Shown: positions 31,281 through 43,245 of the stretch, in pieces
How positions within the stretch are numbered: position 1 is the stretch's first letter
Layout of the letters: each line of letters opens with the position of its first letter
Assembly: GCA_023935145.1 (NCBI GenBank)
Contig: CM043699.1
Span: 63,704,638-63,768,637, forward strand
Direction: 5' to 3'
DNA length: 64,000 nt
Source: Bretschneidera sinensis
Lineage: Eukaryota; Streptophyta; Magnoliopsida; Brassicales; Akaniaceae
The notes under the pieces: model-generated
Told to the model about the DNA's origin: nothing
Databases searched by the model: none
The model's input: the letters and a program-made list of their open reading frames with translations, nothing else
Position numbers and translations under genes: made by a program

Positions 31281-32243
31281 TTAACCAACTCTAATCTTAA
31301 GTAGTCTAAGACAATGATTGAACTTACTTAGAGGTAGAACTTTAGTACCCAAATCTGCAGAATTTTCTTCCATGGCTACCTTGTCCACATGAATGCATCC
31401 TTTCGTAACATTTTCCCGAATGAAATGATACTGAACATCCATGTGCTTTCTCCTCTCATGGAACACCAGATTCCTCCACAAGTTCCATGCACTTTAGCTA
31501 TCCAAAGATACCACCACCTGCTCTTTTAGGACCTCCCACTCGTCCAACAACCCTTTGCACCCCATAGCCTCCTTTATAGCTTCTGTAGCCGCTATTCATT
31601 CTGCCTCGGTTGTTATGAGTGCTACCACTGGCTGCCACTGAGCCTTCAAATACCTTAGCAACCACTTCATCCCAAGCCAATGCTTCTTTCCAGGACTACT
31701 CACAAATCTGCTGAGAACACCCATTGCCCAAGAAACCCTCAACCGGTTTCTCTCATTTTCTTGGATTCTACACATCCTAAGGATCTTTTGTGTAAATCTG
31801 AGATCCTTCCTCTTGAACTCCTCACTGAGTTGAGATGTAAACCTTTCCATCCTCTCCCTATTGTTCCAAACCAACAGCCCATCAGTGACATAGGTGAGGA
31901 TATTCACCATCTTCTCCACCTTGTGTTCAGGTGAGAAAGTTTCTGTGGAACCTATGTCTTCTCTTCTTGTGAACCCATTTGCCACTAGCCTAGCCTTGTT
32001 TCAGACTTCATCTCTTGGAGGGTACCCTTCTTTGATCTTGTAAGTGCACTTACATTCCACAACTTTTTGCTTTCCTGGAATTTTCACCAATTCCCAGAAG
32101 TTGTTCTTCCTCAAAGAATCCATTTCTTCCTCCTTAGCTAGCTTCCATTTTGACAAATCCTTACACTCCATGGCATCTGTGTAAGTCTCTTGTTCACTCA
32201 TCTCTCCTTCTGTCCAAGGAGCTATTGCATCCACAGCATCCAC
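31281..32243 (-). pseudogene. Copia e2 reverse transcriptase and RNase H, gapped
   Basis: The frame runs from 'KWKLAKEEEMDSLRKNNFW' and 'KARLVANGFTR' to 'TETFSPEHK', then jumps directly to 'VEKMVNILTYVTDGLLV'. The palm region before the catalytic box is missing, and the box itself is YVTD. Relative to e1 a further gap lies between 'RLRVS' and 'WAMGVLSRF'. RNase H is reduced: 'LRYLKAQWQPVVAL' skips the first catalytic block, as in e1. It ends with 'FHERRKHMDVQYHFI'. Confidence 0.82.
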
Positions 32244-32387
32244 AAACCCATATCTTGAAGGTGGTCCGACTAGTCTTCCTTCTTGGTCTCTTGTGAGCTG
32301 GTAGTCATTCTGACTTGCTGCATCATCTTCTTCTTGTTCAGCCTCTTCTTGAGTTTCTTGAGCTTGGCATTCATCAATTGGCTCTAC

Positions 32388-33716
32388 CTAGTTCGAACCC
32401 TCTTGCCTCCTTTGGCCTACCTGAATCGAGTTCTCCTTGATGCGATGCTCCACAAGAACTAAACTGGTTTGCTCACTAGCCCCTGTAGGGTTAGTTTTCT
32501 CCAAGTAGGGAAATAACAATTCATTAAAAATAACATCCCTACTTATAATCCGTTTTATGCCCTTCTTTTCTATGGACCATAACCTATATCCCTTAACCCC
32601 ATCACCATATCCTAAAAATACACATTTTCTAGATCTTGGGCTAAGTTTATCCTCCTTTTGATGTGCATATGCAACACACCCAAAAGTCCTAAGGTTGTTT
32701 AATTCAGGGGGTTTTCCACTCCACAGCTCCATGGGAGTCTTGAGCTCTAAAGCTCTAGAGGGTGATCTATTTATCAAGTATACAATTGTAGCCACAACTC
32801 CACTTTGCTGAGGAGTTTCCACAACCGTCCTATGTCTTAGAATGCCATTTAACCTACAAAATTGATCAAGTTCTTAGTTAAAAATTTCTAAGCCATTATC
32901 GGTTCTTATCCCCTTAACTACTCTACCTATTTGAGTCTCAACCAGCCCTTTCCACACCACTAACTTATTCAAGGTATTCGATTTATTTCTAAGCAAATAA
33001 ACCCACACTCTTCTTGAATAATCATTAATTAAAGACAGAAAGTAAATGTTACCTCCCTGTGTTGGTGTCCTTGCTGGTCCCCAAAGGTCCATATGAATGT
33101 AGTCAAGAATACCCTTAGAATTGTGCACTCTGGTGTTGAAGCTGACCCAGTGTTGCTTCTCAAGAACACAACACTCGTAGAAATCAAGTTCCTCTATTTT
33201 GTCTCCACCAAGTACGCCATCCTTGCTAAGAACTTGCAGGCCCTCTTCACTCATATGTCCCAAGCGAGTGTGCCAAAGGGCTGCTCTATCCATCTCAGCC
33301 ATCAAGCTTGCTGCTTGATCCTTGATTTCCATGTCTCCAATCATCTCATAGAGTCCATTGTTTCTTGCTGCCTTGATCACTACCAAAGATCCCTTGGCTA
33401 CCTTGATCTTTCCTCCCTCTATCTTGCATGTGTACCCCTTGGAATCCAGCTGCCCCAATGAGATCAAATTCCTCCTCAAATCCGGGAGATTCCTCATATT
33501 TTCCAACAGCCTTGTGACTCCATCAAACATCCTCACCTGGTTGTCTCCCGTGCCTCTCACTTGGTAAGAAATATCATTCCCTAAGAAAACCCTTTCATCA
33601 TTGGTTTCTTTGAAATTCTTGAACCAACTCTGGTGAAGGCACATGTGATGAGTGCACTCGGTATCCAAGATCCATTTCTCGTTGCCTTCTTGCCCCTTGC
33701 TCACATCCGAACACAC
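32388..33716 (-). pseudogene. Copia e2 protease and integrase
   Basis: A long open stretch (33716-32874, 280 codons) covers the protease signature 'WILDTECTHHMC' (aspartate kept, D-S-G now D-T-E), the GAG-pre-integrase domain ('LWHTRLGHMS') and the start of the integrase core ('IHMDLWGPA', 'IRTDNGLEIFN'). One stop near 32873, then 'METPQQSGVVATIVYLINRS' to 'FLGYGDG'; the E-bearing block is shortened here. It is better preserved than e1. Confidence 0.83.
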
Positions 33717-33729
33717 AACAAGAACATCA

Positions 33730-34550
33730 CCATCTTGCTGTTCTGTTTTGGCAACCGAAGCCTCTCTATTCTTGGTATAGCTTCCTCCTCTATCCCTTGT
33801 TATCTTCTTGCAATCTTTCTTGACATAACCCTCCTTATGGCAGTATTAACAACTCTTCCCTCCAAATCTCAGTTTGGAATGCATTCTCCCATGGCTTTCT
33901 CCTCTACCTCTGTCCCGATAGTAGCCATACATGCTGATGTGCACTCTCCCATGGCTCTCTCCTCTACCTCTATCCCAGTAGTAGCTATGCATGCTGCTGT
34001 GCACTCTCCTATGGCTCTCTCCTCTACCTCTGTCCTGGTAGTAGCCATGCATGCTACTGTGCACTCTCCCATGGCTCTCTCCTCTACCTCTGTCCCGGTA
34101 GTAGCCATGGTTGCTGCCATACCGAGTTGCTGGCCTTCTTTTAAAGAACAACCCTTTACCACTTGATGCACTCCTTATCTTGGCACCAATATTTTCTTTC
34201 AACTCTTTCTTAAGATCAAATTTAAAAGCAAAGATTCGTTTACGAAGATACATCTTATCCGGAAGAGTCTTGGCAAGAAATAACTCATCTAGTTTCTTCC
34301 ATATTGCAGCTAGATCTTCCGAGTCTCTGCACTCCCTTGTGACATTATTCGATAAGTGCAAGAAAATGGTGTTGTACGCCATCTTCTTCATCTCGTCCCG
34401 CTGGTCCTCTGTGACACTTGCTGGAAAAGCATCATCTTCTCAAAGAGCCAAGTCCACTTTCTGTTGCACTTGAACCTTCTTGATCTTCCGCTTCCACAGG
34501 GAAAAATCTCCCTTTCCATCGAACTTCTCAATACTGAAATTTGAACCCAT
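33730..34550 (-). pseudogene. Copia e2 gag with 20-residue repeats
   Basis: Start ATG at 34550 ('MGSNFSIEKF'). It has the gag core 'MKKMAYNTIFLHLSNNV' and 'IWKKLDELFLAKTLPDKM', then four 60-bp repeat units (33885-34112, 'YYRDRGRGESHGRVHS'). The knuckle at about 33800-33850 reads C-stop-YC...EGYVKKDC: one stop, and histidine changed to tyrosine. Confidence 0.8.
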
Positions 34551-34884
34551 CTTCTGCAGACAAGATCCCTGATTTATGCACTACCCACAAATGCTTTCTT
34601 CAACCTCAAGAACACAGATCGAAGATGGATCTTAACACCGTTCTTGAATCTACCTCAAGAACACGATCAGATCTTGATCTTTACACTATTCTTAAATCAC
34701 CCTTAAGAACACGATTAGATATTGATCTTAACTCCGTCCTTGATTCACCTCAAGAACACGATCAGATATAGATCTTAACTCCGTTCTTGAATCACCCAAG
34801 AAGTTGATCTTTGATTCTTGGAGTCTTAGCTCTGTCACCTTCTTGTTCTTGCTCCGATACCCAGCTATGCAGCTCTGATACCAC

Positions 34885-35876
34885 TTTTAGAAATCACCTT
34901 GACAAGATGCCCAGGTGGTGATCTTCTAAACACCTAAGTTTAGAATGACTTGTAGAAAGAAATACAACAATCAAACACAAGAACAGAAAATCAAAGAAAG
35001 AAAGAAGACAAGCAATTGTTATCGAGGTTCGGTAATGTGCCTATATCCCCGTGAGTTCCTCCGAACTCTCTGCACTAAATCAATGGTTCTTACAAGTTTA
35101 CAGCAATGCCCTTCAAGAAACCAAGTTCTTGAAGAAACCAAGAGAAAAAAGAAGAAGATGAGAACTCACAATGCTCCCTATCTAATCTAGACTTCTCTCT
35201 CTTTTACAACCAGCCTCACTACAAAGAGTCCCTCTTATGTTTATGTCTCTCACATAATTCTCTCTATGTGTTTACACTTGATCTCACAATGTCATAAACT
35301 TGTGTGTTTCTAATATGTTCTATCTTGTGAAAAATGAGGCTAGGAAACCCCTTTTATAGCCATCCACTTCTTGTCTATTCTTGAGATTCAATCTCCACCC
35401 TTTGATCATGATTACCACTTAATCATGGCCCTCCATCAATCCTAAGTGGTACTGTACATTTTTACCTTGCACCCACACACCTAAAAGGAGGTTAAAGCAT
35501 GTTGTCCAAGTGTGCTTTGTTATGCCTAGCGCCTAGGCGCTCAACAGGGGGCGCCATGGCGCTGAGTAGGGCACCTTTGCACACTTTCTGGACGCCATGG
35601 TGCTGGTGGGGAGTGCCTAGGCACTGGTGTGGGTCAGGGAGACTCCATTCTGGGTGCCAGGGCACTGGTGGAGGGGTGCCTAGGTGCACACTGATGCTGC
35701 CCCTCCACACAACAGTGCGTACACCAGTGCGACTGCCCTTATCTTGCTCCAAATTGATGCACACACATGTGTGCAGCCTTTTAACTTGCTGAACTTTAAT
35801 CCTCCAACCTCAGTTTAGAATTTAACCATCTTTGAACCATGCTTGGACACATTTGAACCTTAGATAAATACTAACA
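34885..35876 (-). repeat. 5' LTR of Copia e2
   Basis: Pairs with 30177-31198; it starts TTTTAG (mutated from TGTTGG) and ends CTAACA. Confidence 0.88.
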
Positions 35877-36139
35877 TGATAAAAGCACTAAGGTTTCTGA
35901 ATCCACCCCACCAAATTAAAGTATATATTTTTATGATTTTTGTTCCTACAACCGACAAGCAATTACATCCTATGTATGTTCTATATAAAAATAATTTATC
36001 AAATAATTCCATTAATCCATCGATATACAAATCACAATGAATGCCCTAATTAAATCAAATCATCCCATGTATCCGTTCAATTTACAAATCACAGTGGATA
36101 TCCGATTTAATTTGAATGATTCAATGTATCCGTCAGATA

Positions 36140-37547
36140 TGATGAGTGCTAAATATTGCTTATTTTGGCACCTTAATTTACATATGTTAGCTTATATATT
36201 TGTTAATTTGAGTTGTTTTCGTTGTTTTACAGGTTAACAAGCACTCGGAAAAGAGTTTCACTAAAATTGCTAGAATTGCCTGTACAGATCAGCCGTTTTT
36301 GTGTATTTTACTATACTGATTCAAGAAGAACTAGGAGATGAGCCATATATTATTTGAAATATCTAGATGTCTATTTTCTATGAAATTTTACGGCTTGTAA
36401 AAATAATTTTTTTAGAGAAAGTTATGGCAGTTTTAGTAGACAAAGGACAGGCTGTGTGTGATTTCAGCGTGGCAGATCAGTCATTTTTGTGGATTTTACT
36501 GTATTGATTCAGGAAGAACCTAGAGATGAGCCATATATGCTTGGAAATATCCAGATGTCTATTTTCTGAGAAATTTTATATCTCATAAAAATAAATTTTC
36601 TAAAGAAAGTTAGGGCAGTTTTAGTAGACAAAGGTTATGTAGTGCACCATGTTGCGCTCGAGCGCACAAGACTGTGATCGAGCGCACTCGGGAAGTATCC
36701 CACATCGAATTTGAAACGCATTGCACTCTTGAGTTTCCCTATAAAAGCCTCACCTCACTAAAGCAATTGGTGTGCAATCTGGAAAACTTCTGCTAGCATT
36801 TTGGTGGATCTCAAAGGCTTTGCTACCACGAGGGGAAGCGCCGCCCAACAACGATTAGAATTTCTCCCAATGTATAGTCAGTTTTAATTTTTTTTTTTTT
36901 AGTTTTAAATTTTAAAGTTTAGCAATTTTATTGTGAACTTTAGTTTCATAAATATGAGAGGCTAAAATCTTCATCTAAGGTTGAAGATGAAGCCTCGCCA
37001 TTACTTGGCATAATATTTTCAGATTTGTTCATACAATTCTGATATTTTCAGTATAAATGTTCTGTTGAATTATTTGAGTAAAATCTTATGATTAACTGTT
37101 TTTAAATTGTTAAATTTGATATTCCTTGTATTTCATCTGCCGAATATGGCAGATCATTCATATTAGATTGAATTTCCTTTGTGATTTGTAAATTATACGG
37201 ATACATTGGATGGTTTTGGTTTAGTTTGGGTATTCGCCGTGATTTGTATAATGATGGATCCATGGAATGATTTGATAGATTATTTTGATATAGAACATGA
37301 AGATATATGCTCTACTTTGGTGGGGTGGATTCAAAAACCTTAGTATTTTAATTATTTGTTTTAAAATTTAGTTTAGTTTATACTCTTTGCATAATACAAC
37401 TCAAAATTTGGAACTAGGTTAAAATAGGTTTAGTTTAGATAAAAATACATTTTCACAATGCAATTCCCTATGGATTCAACCTCGCACTTGCACAACACTA
37501 TATTGCAAACGACTCATGCACTTGCGAGTAATTTAAAACTTACAACA
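36140..37547 (+). repeat. 5' LTR of Athila A1
   Basis: TGATGAGTGC...ACAACA. It holds two 188-bp modules (36285-36640), a few GCGCTCGAGCGC-type palindromes near 36655-36690, and a TATA-like CTATAAAA near 36740. Confidence 0.9.
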
Positions 37548-37739
37548 AGTTTTTGACGCCGTTGCCGGGGAGTTGTTTGGTTTGTGAAATTTTTGTCTGA
37601 ATTGATTTTATTTTTCTACTAGTTTAATTAGCATTTTTGTTTTATTTTTATTTTGCAATTTTATTTTAGTTTATTTTTTTCTATTGGAAATTGCCCAAAA
37701 TAAAATAAAATAAAATAAAAATTAGAAAAAATAAAAAAA

Positions 37740-38810
37740 AAAAATATGGATGAATCCAGCGCCGGTTTCACAGTCTTTAGAGGACACCCTCAAGGATTTC
37801 ATGAAGATGACCGGCCAGTCCATCAATACAGCAAATATATTCAATGTTGATAGTTGTTCCATATGTGCTAGTCCTATACATTTAGCATAGAATTGTCATC
37901 TACGCCGGCTTTTGTCGAGTATCCCATGGAATAAATGAACGATTTCAATGACTATCAGTGGCAATCAAATGGATCTTACTCCAAGACGTACAATCCAGGG
38001 TAGAGGAACCACCCTAATTTTTCATGGAAGCAGAACCAACTGTTAAATCAGGGAGGAACTCCTCATCATGCTCACAATCAATACCCTCCCGGATTTCCTC
38101 CACCAGTTCCAAGTTATGGTCGCTCAGCCCATCCAGCACCATCACCCGCTTACCAAGCTCCCACTCAAGCGCCAGTGTCGGTTTCACAGTCATTGAAGGA
38201 CACCTTTAAGGATTTCATGAAGATGATTGGCCACTCCATCAGCGAAGTAAGGAGTGCGTAAATAGTAAACAACCAAGTGATTGCCAAGCTAGAGAGTCAA
38301 ATGGATCAAATTGCAAGTCACGTGGGTCAAGGAGAGAAGGGAAAGTTCCCAGTCAACCTGTGCCCAACCCAAAGGAACAATTTGCAGTGGGAAATTCATT
38401 GACTCCTACGCACGGACAGGAACAAATGCAGTCGATTGCTACATTAAGGTATGGGAGACAAGTGGACAATCAAGTCGAAGAGAACCCTGCTATACAACAA
38501 GGGCAAGAAAGTGGCAACAAGGAGAAGAGAGATACTGAGCCATCTACAGCCACACCTACTATTAAGGATCTTCCTGGGTCATTTATACCTAAAGTGCCTT
38601 ACCTTGAGAGACTACAAGTGGCCAAGAAAATAGGGCAGTCTGAGGACATTGTGGAGGCATGCTTTGCTCAGTTTGGAGAGGATTTGGATAAGCTATTTGA
38701 GCAAGCAAATGCTATCTTGGAGTCTGCTCCTCGAGAAAGTAGTAAGACGGATGAGACTATGGGTGAATCAAGCATTGAGGACCCCCTGGAGGCATGCTTT
38801 GTTTAGTTTG
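37740..38810 (+). pseudogene. Athila A1 gag C-terminal remnant
   Basis: Fragments of the gag tail: a knuckle 'CSICASPIHLA' then stop, and the Pro/Gln-rich region. A segment of about 75 bp is present twice (37760-37835 and 38170-38250), showing rearrangement. The 38360-38806 frame continues the tail and jumps over the protease directly into the acidic linker 'EACFAQFGEDLDKLFEQANA'. Confidence 0.7.
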
Positions 38811-38818
38811 GAGAGGAT

Positions 38819-39514
38819 TTGGATTTAGATAAGTTGCTTGAGCAAGCAAATGCTACTTTGGAGTCTGCTCCTCAGAAGAGCAATGAGATGGAGGAGACCA
38901 CAGCACCTGAACCCCCCAAGAAGGAACTTAAGCCTTTACTGAAAAATCTTAAGTATAAGTTCCTAGGTCCAGTAGATTCTTTGCCTGTGATTACAGCTTC
39001 AAATTTGGTTGAGGCTCAAGAGGATAAATTAGTGGACATTTTAAGAGAGCATAAGGAAGTTATCGGCTGGACTATTAAGGATATCAGGGGAATCAGCCAT
39101 TCGGTGGTGATGTACAAGATACATTTGGAGGAGAATGCCAAGCCATCGAGGGAGCCACAAAGAAGGCTCAACCCAGCTATGCAAGAGGTTATGAGGACTG
39201 AAGTGATTAAGCTATTGGATGTAGGGATCATTTATTCAATCTTTGATAGCGAGTGGATGAGCCCAATTCATGTCGTACCAAAGTGGGCTGGATTGGCATT
39301 AGTGATGAATAATGACAACGAGTTGGTTCCAACTCATGTGCAGTCAGGATGGAGAGTGAGTATAGATTACCGTAAGTTGAATACTGCCACAAGGAATGAT
39401 CATTTTCCACTCTCATTTATTGATCAGATGGTGGAGTGCTTAGCTGGGCATGATTACTATTGCTGGGTTTGGCTGAAGACGTTAAACTTAGCACTCATGG
39501 GAGGCACCCTATAG
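38819..39514 (+). pseudogene. Athila A1 truncated reverse transcriptase
   Basis: The frame covers the pre-polymerase linker and the N-terminal reverse transcriptase blocks ('GWTIKDIRGISHSVVMYKIH', 'RRLNPAMQEVMRTEVIKLLD', 'VSIDYRKLNTATRNDHFPLS'). At 'AGHDYYC' it switches to 'WVWLKTLNLALMGGTL' and stops. The catalytic box and everything after it are deleted. Element A2 has the same junction. Confidence 0.85.
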
Positions 39515-40832
39515 CATATCCTTTCTGTTTGTTTATTAGTTTACATTTTTCTTGTTACTGTTTTTCTCTAGTGCTTTTTGTTTTCCAATCTTTATTTTTT
39601 AGGGACAAAGCATACTTCAGATCAAGTTTGGGGGTATGCTATGAGCCATACCAGTCCAGATGGTTCTCAATATCCCATGTTAGCTCTTTCCATATTATTC
39701 ACATATTAGGGTCAATGTGTAATTTAAGTTTGGGGGTATGGGAGACACATTACACACACTTTGTCTTAATTTGTTGTTTTTCTTCATTTTAAAAAAACAA
39801 AAAAGAAAAAGAAAGAAGGTAAATGCATGCTCATGTTATTTTGAAATTTTAGTTGATCTAAACAAATACTGTGAGGTGATGTCATTGGTGAGCTTAAAAT
39901 TTTGAACACATGATTTGATGATAGAGTTTTAAAACTTTATTACTTACTCTAATCTGACACGAGCACATTAACACAAAATTGTGTGAGGTATGACATGCGA
40001 TTTCAATGTGTATGTTTCCTTGACTTAACTGAAACTAGATGACTTGTAGGATAAACACTTTAGCATAGAAGAAAAAAGAAAAAATATTTATAATGATCAT
40101 TAATAAACTTTCCACTGAGTAACTGGACCTCTTGCCTTAGTAAGCAGTGAGTGTTCACGTCAAAAGGTGAGAATTTTATTCATAATGATCATTGTGAAAC
40201 TTTTTGCTGAGTAACTGGACCTCTTGCCTCAGTAAGCAGTGAGTGTTCACATCAAAAGAGGGGAATTTTGCTTGGTAGCACTAAGGCCAGTTTAGTTTCG
40301 TAGCCTTTTTTACTCGAGTTAGTAAGTTCTTAGAGGTGTCTTTACACCTAATGCCCTAAAACCATCTGGTTTGGGAGTCGTTGACTCAACACTCGATACA
40401 TTGGTTAATTAAAAAGCTTAAGGGGACTAAACATAGCAGAGCCTTATAATAAAAATTTTTTATAAAAAAATAAAATAAAACTATGTCATCATTGTTCATT
40501 CTGATGAGAAATTCTGTGAATCTTGAGATATGGAAACATTGTACATTGAAGTTATTTGGAAACCTCATCTGTATATGCTAATTCACTATACACTGATTCA
40601 GCTTGTGATATCTTAGCCTACCTCTTGTAAGTAATTACGTTTTAAAATTTCTATTCATTGAGATGGGTTACATCTTTTTTAAGCTTGCTCATGAATGAAT
40701 ATCATGGTTTTGAGTGCTCCTTAAATTTTTGGATACCATAAGTGATGAACTTATCTTTATGTTCTTTGTTTTTCATTTAGTTTTATATTTTGTTTTGCTA
40801 AGGGACTAGCAAAATGTAAGTTTGGGGGTATT
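39515..40832 (+). other. Athila A1 3' non-coding region
   Basis: Holds three copies of AAGTTTGGGGGTA (39624-39636, 39726-39738 and, next to the LTR, 40818-40830); the last is the expected polypurine tract. A tandem duplication of about 90 bp (40090-40262) contains 'TAACTGGACCTCTTGCC' twice; A2 has one copy. Confidence 0.8.
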
Positions 40833-42214
40833 TGATGAGTGCCAAATATTGTATATTTTAGCCCCTTAATTTACATTTGTTAGCTTAGAAATTTGTTACT
40901 TTGAGTTGTTTTCGTTGTTTTACAGATTTACAAGCACTCGGAAAGGAGTTTCACTAAAATTGCCAGAATTGCCTGGACAGATCAGTCATTTTTGTGGATT
41001 TTACTGTATTGATTAAGGAAGAATCAAGATATGAACCATATATCCTTTGAAAGATCCAGATGTCTATTTTCTGAGAAATTTTACGGCTCATAAAAATAAT
41101 TTTTTTTAGAGAAAGTTATGGCAGTTTTAGTATACAAAGGTTAGGCTGTGTGTGATTTCAGCGTGGCAGATCAATCATTTTTATGGATTTTGACACATAT
41201 GGTTGGAAAAATTCAGATGTTTATTTTCTGAAGAATTTTACAGCTCATAAAAATGATTTTTTTAGAGAAAGTTATGGCAGTTTTAGTAGACAAAGGTCAG
41301 ACAGTGCACCATGCTGCGCTCGAGCGCACAAGACTGTGATCGAGCGCACTCGAGCAGTATCCCACGTCGAATTTGAAACATATTGTACTCTTGAGTTTCC
41401 CTATAAAATTCCCACCTCACTGAAGCAATTGGTGTGCATTCCGGAAGACTTCTGCTAGCATTCTGGTGGATCTCGAATGCTTTGCTACCACGAGAGGAAG
41501 CGCCGCCCAACAGCGAGTGGAATTTCTCCTAATGTATAGTCAGTTTTAATTTATTTATTTTTTTAGTTTTAAAGTTTAATATTTAGAACTTTTATTGTGA
41601 ACTTTAGTTTCATAAATATGAGAGGCTAAAATCTTCATCTAAGATTGAAGATGAAGCCTCGCCATTGTTTGGCATAATATTTTCAGATTTGTTCATGCAA
41701 TTATGGTATTTTTAGTATAAATGTTATGTTCAATTATTTGAGTAAAATCTTATGATTGATTGTTTTTAAATTGTTAAATTGGATATTCCTTGTGTTTCAT
41801 CTGCCGGATATGGTGGATCATTCAAATTAGATTGGATTTCCTTTGTGATTTGTAAATTATACGGATACATTGGATGATTTTGGTTTAGTTTGGGTATTCG
41901 TCGTGATTTGTATAATGGTGGATTCATGGAATGATTTGATAGATTATTTTTATATAGAACATGAAGATATATGCTTTACTTTTGTGGGGTAGATTCAAAA
42001 ACCTTAGTATTTTTATTATTTGTTTTAAATCAATTTAGTTTATTTTATACTCTTTGCATAATACAACTCAAAATTTGAAACTAGGTTAAAATAGGTTTAG
42101 TTTAGATAAAAATACATTTTCACAACGCAATTCCCTGTGGATTCGACCTCGCACTTGCACAACACTATATTGCAAACTACTCGTGTGCTTGCGAGTAATT
42201 TAAAACTCACAACA
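40833..42214 (+). repeat. 3' LTR of Athila A1
   Basis: Pairs with 36140-37547; the second 188-bp module (41170-41300) is shortened. Confidence 0.9.
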
Positions 42215-43245
42215 GGATGAAACACATCGAATATCCAATTTGAACAGTTTATAAACAAAACAATCAATAATAAGAATTTATTCAAACAATTGAACTGAAA
42301 TAGAAGATCAATACAAAAATGTTGGAATCATACGAACATATATGAAAATATAATGCTAATCAATGGCGAGGCTTCATCTTCAACCTTAAATAAAGGTTTT
42401 AGCCTCTCATGATTATGAAAATAAATTTTACAATTAAAGTGCTAAACATTAAACTTTAAAACACAAAAGAAATAAATTAAAGTTGAAAATACATTGAGAG
42501 GGAAATTATACTTGCAGCTCCTCTCTTTGTTTTTTCTTCTTTTTGTGTTTGTTGTGCGGCGCTCTCCCCCCTTGATAGCAAAGCCTTTGAGATCTACACC
42601 TTGAAGATGAAGTGAAATGGGGCTTTTATAGGGAAACTCCATAAGTGCAATGTGTTTCCAACCAATGTGGGATTTAAGCCTTCACATGCCGCTTAAAACT
42701 TCTGCCCACGTCTCCTTTATTTTAGCAGCTCATATACTCAAATAAAATATTCATTTAAATGAGAGAAAAAGTCCCTAGACGATAGGCTACTAAAATTTGG
42801 ATCTTTCTTTTCTACAAATCTGAAATAAAAGAGACGTGCTCTCTTAATCGTCTCACTCTCAACATGGTGCGCTCGATCAGTATGGTGCATTGATAATCGT
42901 CTATCTCCTTTCCAAAATAGGACCAGCCGCTATACTATGCGAATGTACTCGATCGTCCTGCACTCGATCCTACTTCTTGCGCACGTGAGCGTAGGTGCGC
43001 TCGATCCTAGGCTTGGGCGCTTGAGCGCTGTTGTGCTCGATCGTAGGTTTCCTATGCTCGATTGCAACAGCAGATTCCAGCTTTTCCCTATTTTTCTCTT
43101 TAAGTCGGATAATTCCATAATGCTCCAAAAACCTAGAAAACACAATAAACACAGAAAGGAGATAAAATATAATGAAATTACACAAACTAAGAGCTTAACA
43201 AATATAAATTAAGGGGCTTAAATATGAATATTTAAGCACTTATCA

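Larger units (their letters stand above)
30177..35876 (-). mobile_element. Copia LTR retrotransposon e2, relative of e1
   Basis: Minus-strand Copia element of the e1 family. LTRs are 30177-31198 and 34885-35876. Perfect target duplication TGATA (30172-30176 and 35877-35881). The primer binding site complement is at 34872-34883. It has the same gag repeat and the same two polymerase/RNase H gaps as e1, plus one further gap of its own. Confidence 0.92.
36140..42214 (+). mobile_element. Athila-like element A1, internally deleted
   Basis: Plus-strand element with LTRs 36140-37547 and 40833-42214, inserted in the family-A solo LTR. Flanks AGATA (36135-36139) and GGATG (42215-42219) are both one change from AGATG, which intact family LTRs have at that place. 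Primer binding site 37554-37572 (TGACGCCGTTGCCGGGG, tRNA-Asp type). The internal region keeps the gag C-terminus and the first part of reverse transcriptase. The gag N-terminus, protease, most of reverse transcriptase, RNase H and integrase are gone. Confidence 0.9.
29977..43245 (-). repeat. Athila family-A solo LTR, interrupted twice
   Basis: Minus-strand LTR in three pieces (29977-30176, 35882-36139, 42220-43245), together about 1.48 kb. It begins TGTTGG and ends CTTATCA. It lies inside the Athila B 3' LTR with flanking AAAAA/AAGAA (target AAGAA, as seen intact at 51841-51845). There is no internal region, so it is a solo LTR formed by recombination between the two LTRs. Confidence 0.85.

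Noticed and set aside
33633..34166. Plus-strand frame of 177 codons over e2 gag
   Set aside because: Same cause as above; the real gag, with its knuckle motif, is on the minus strand.
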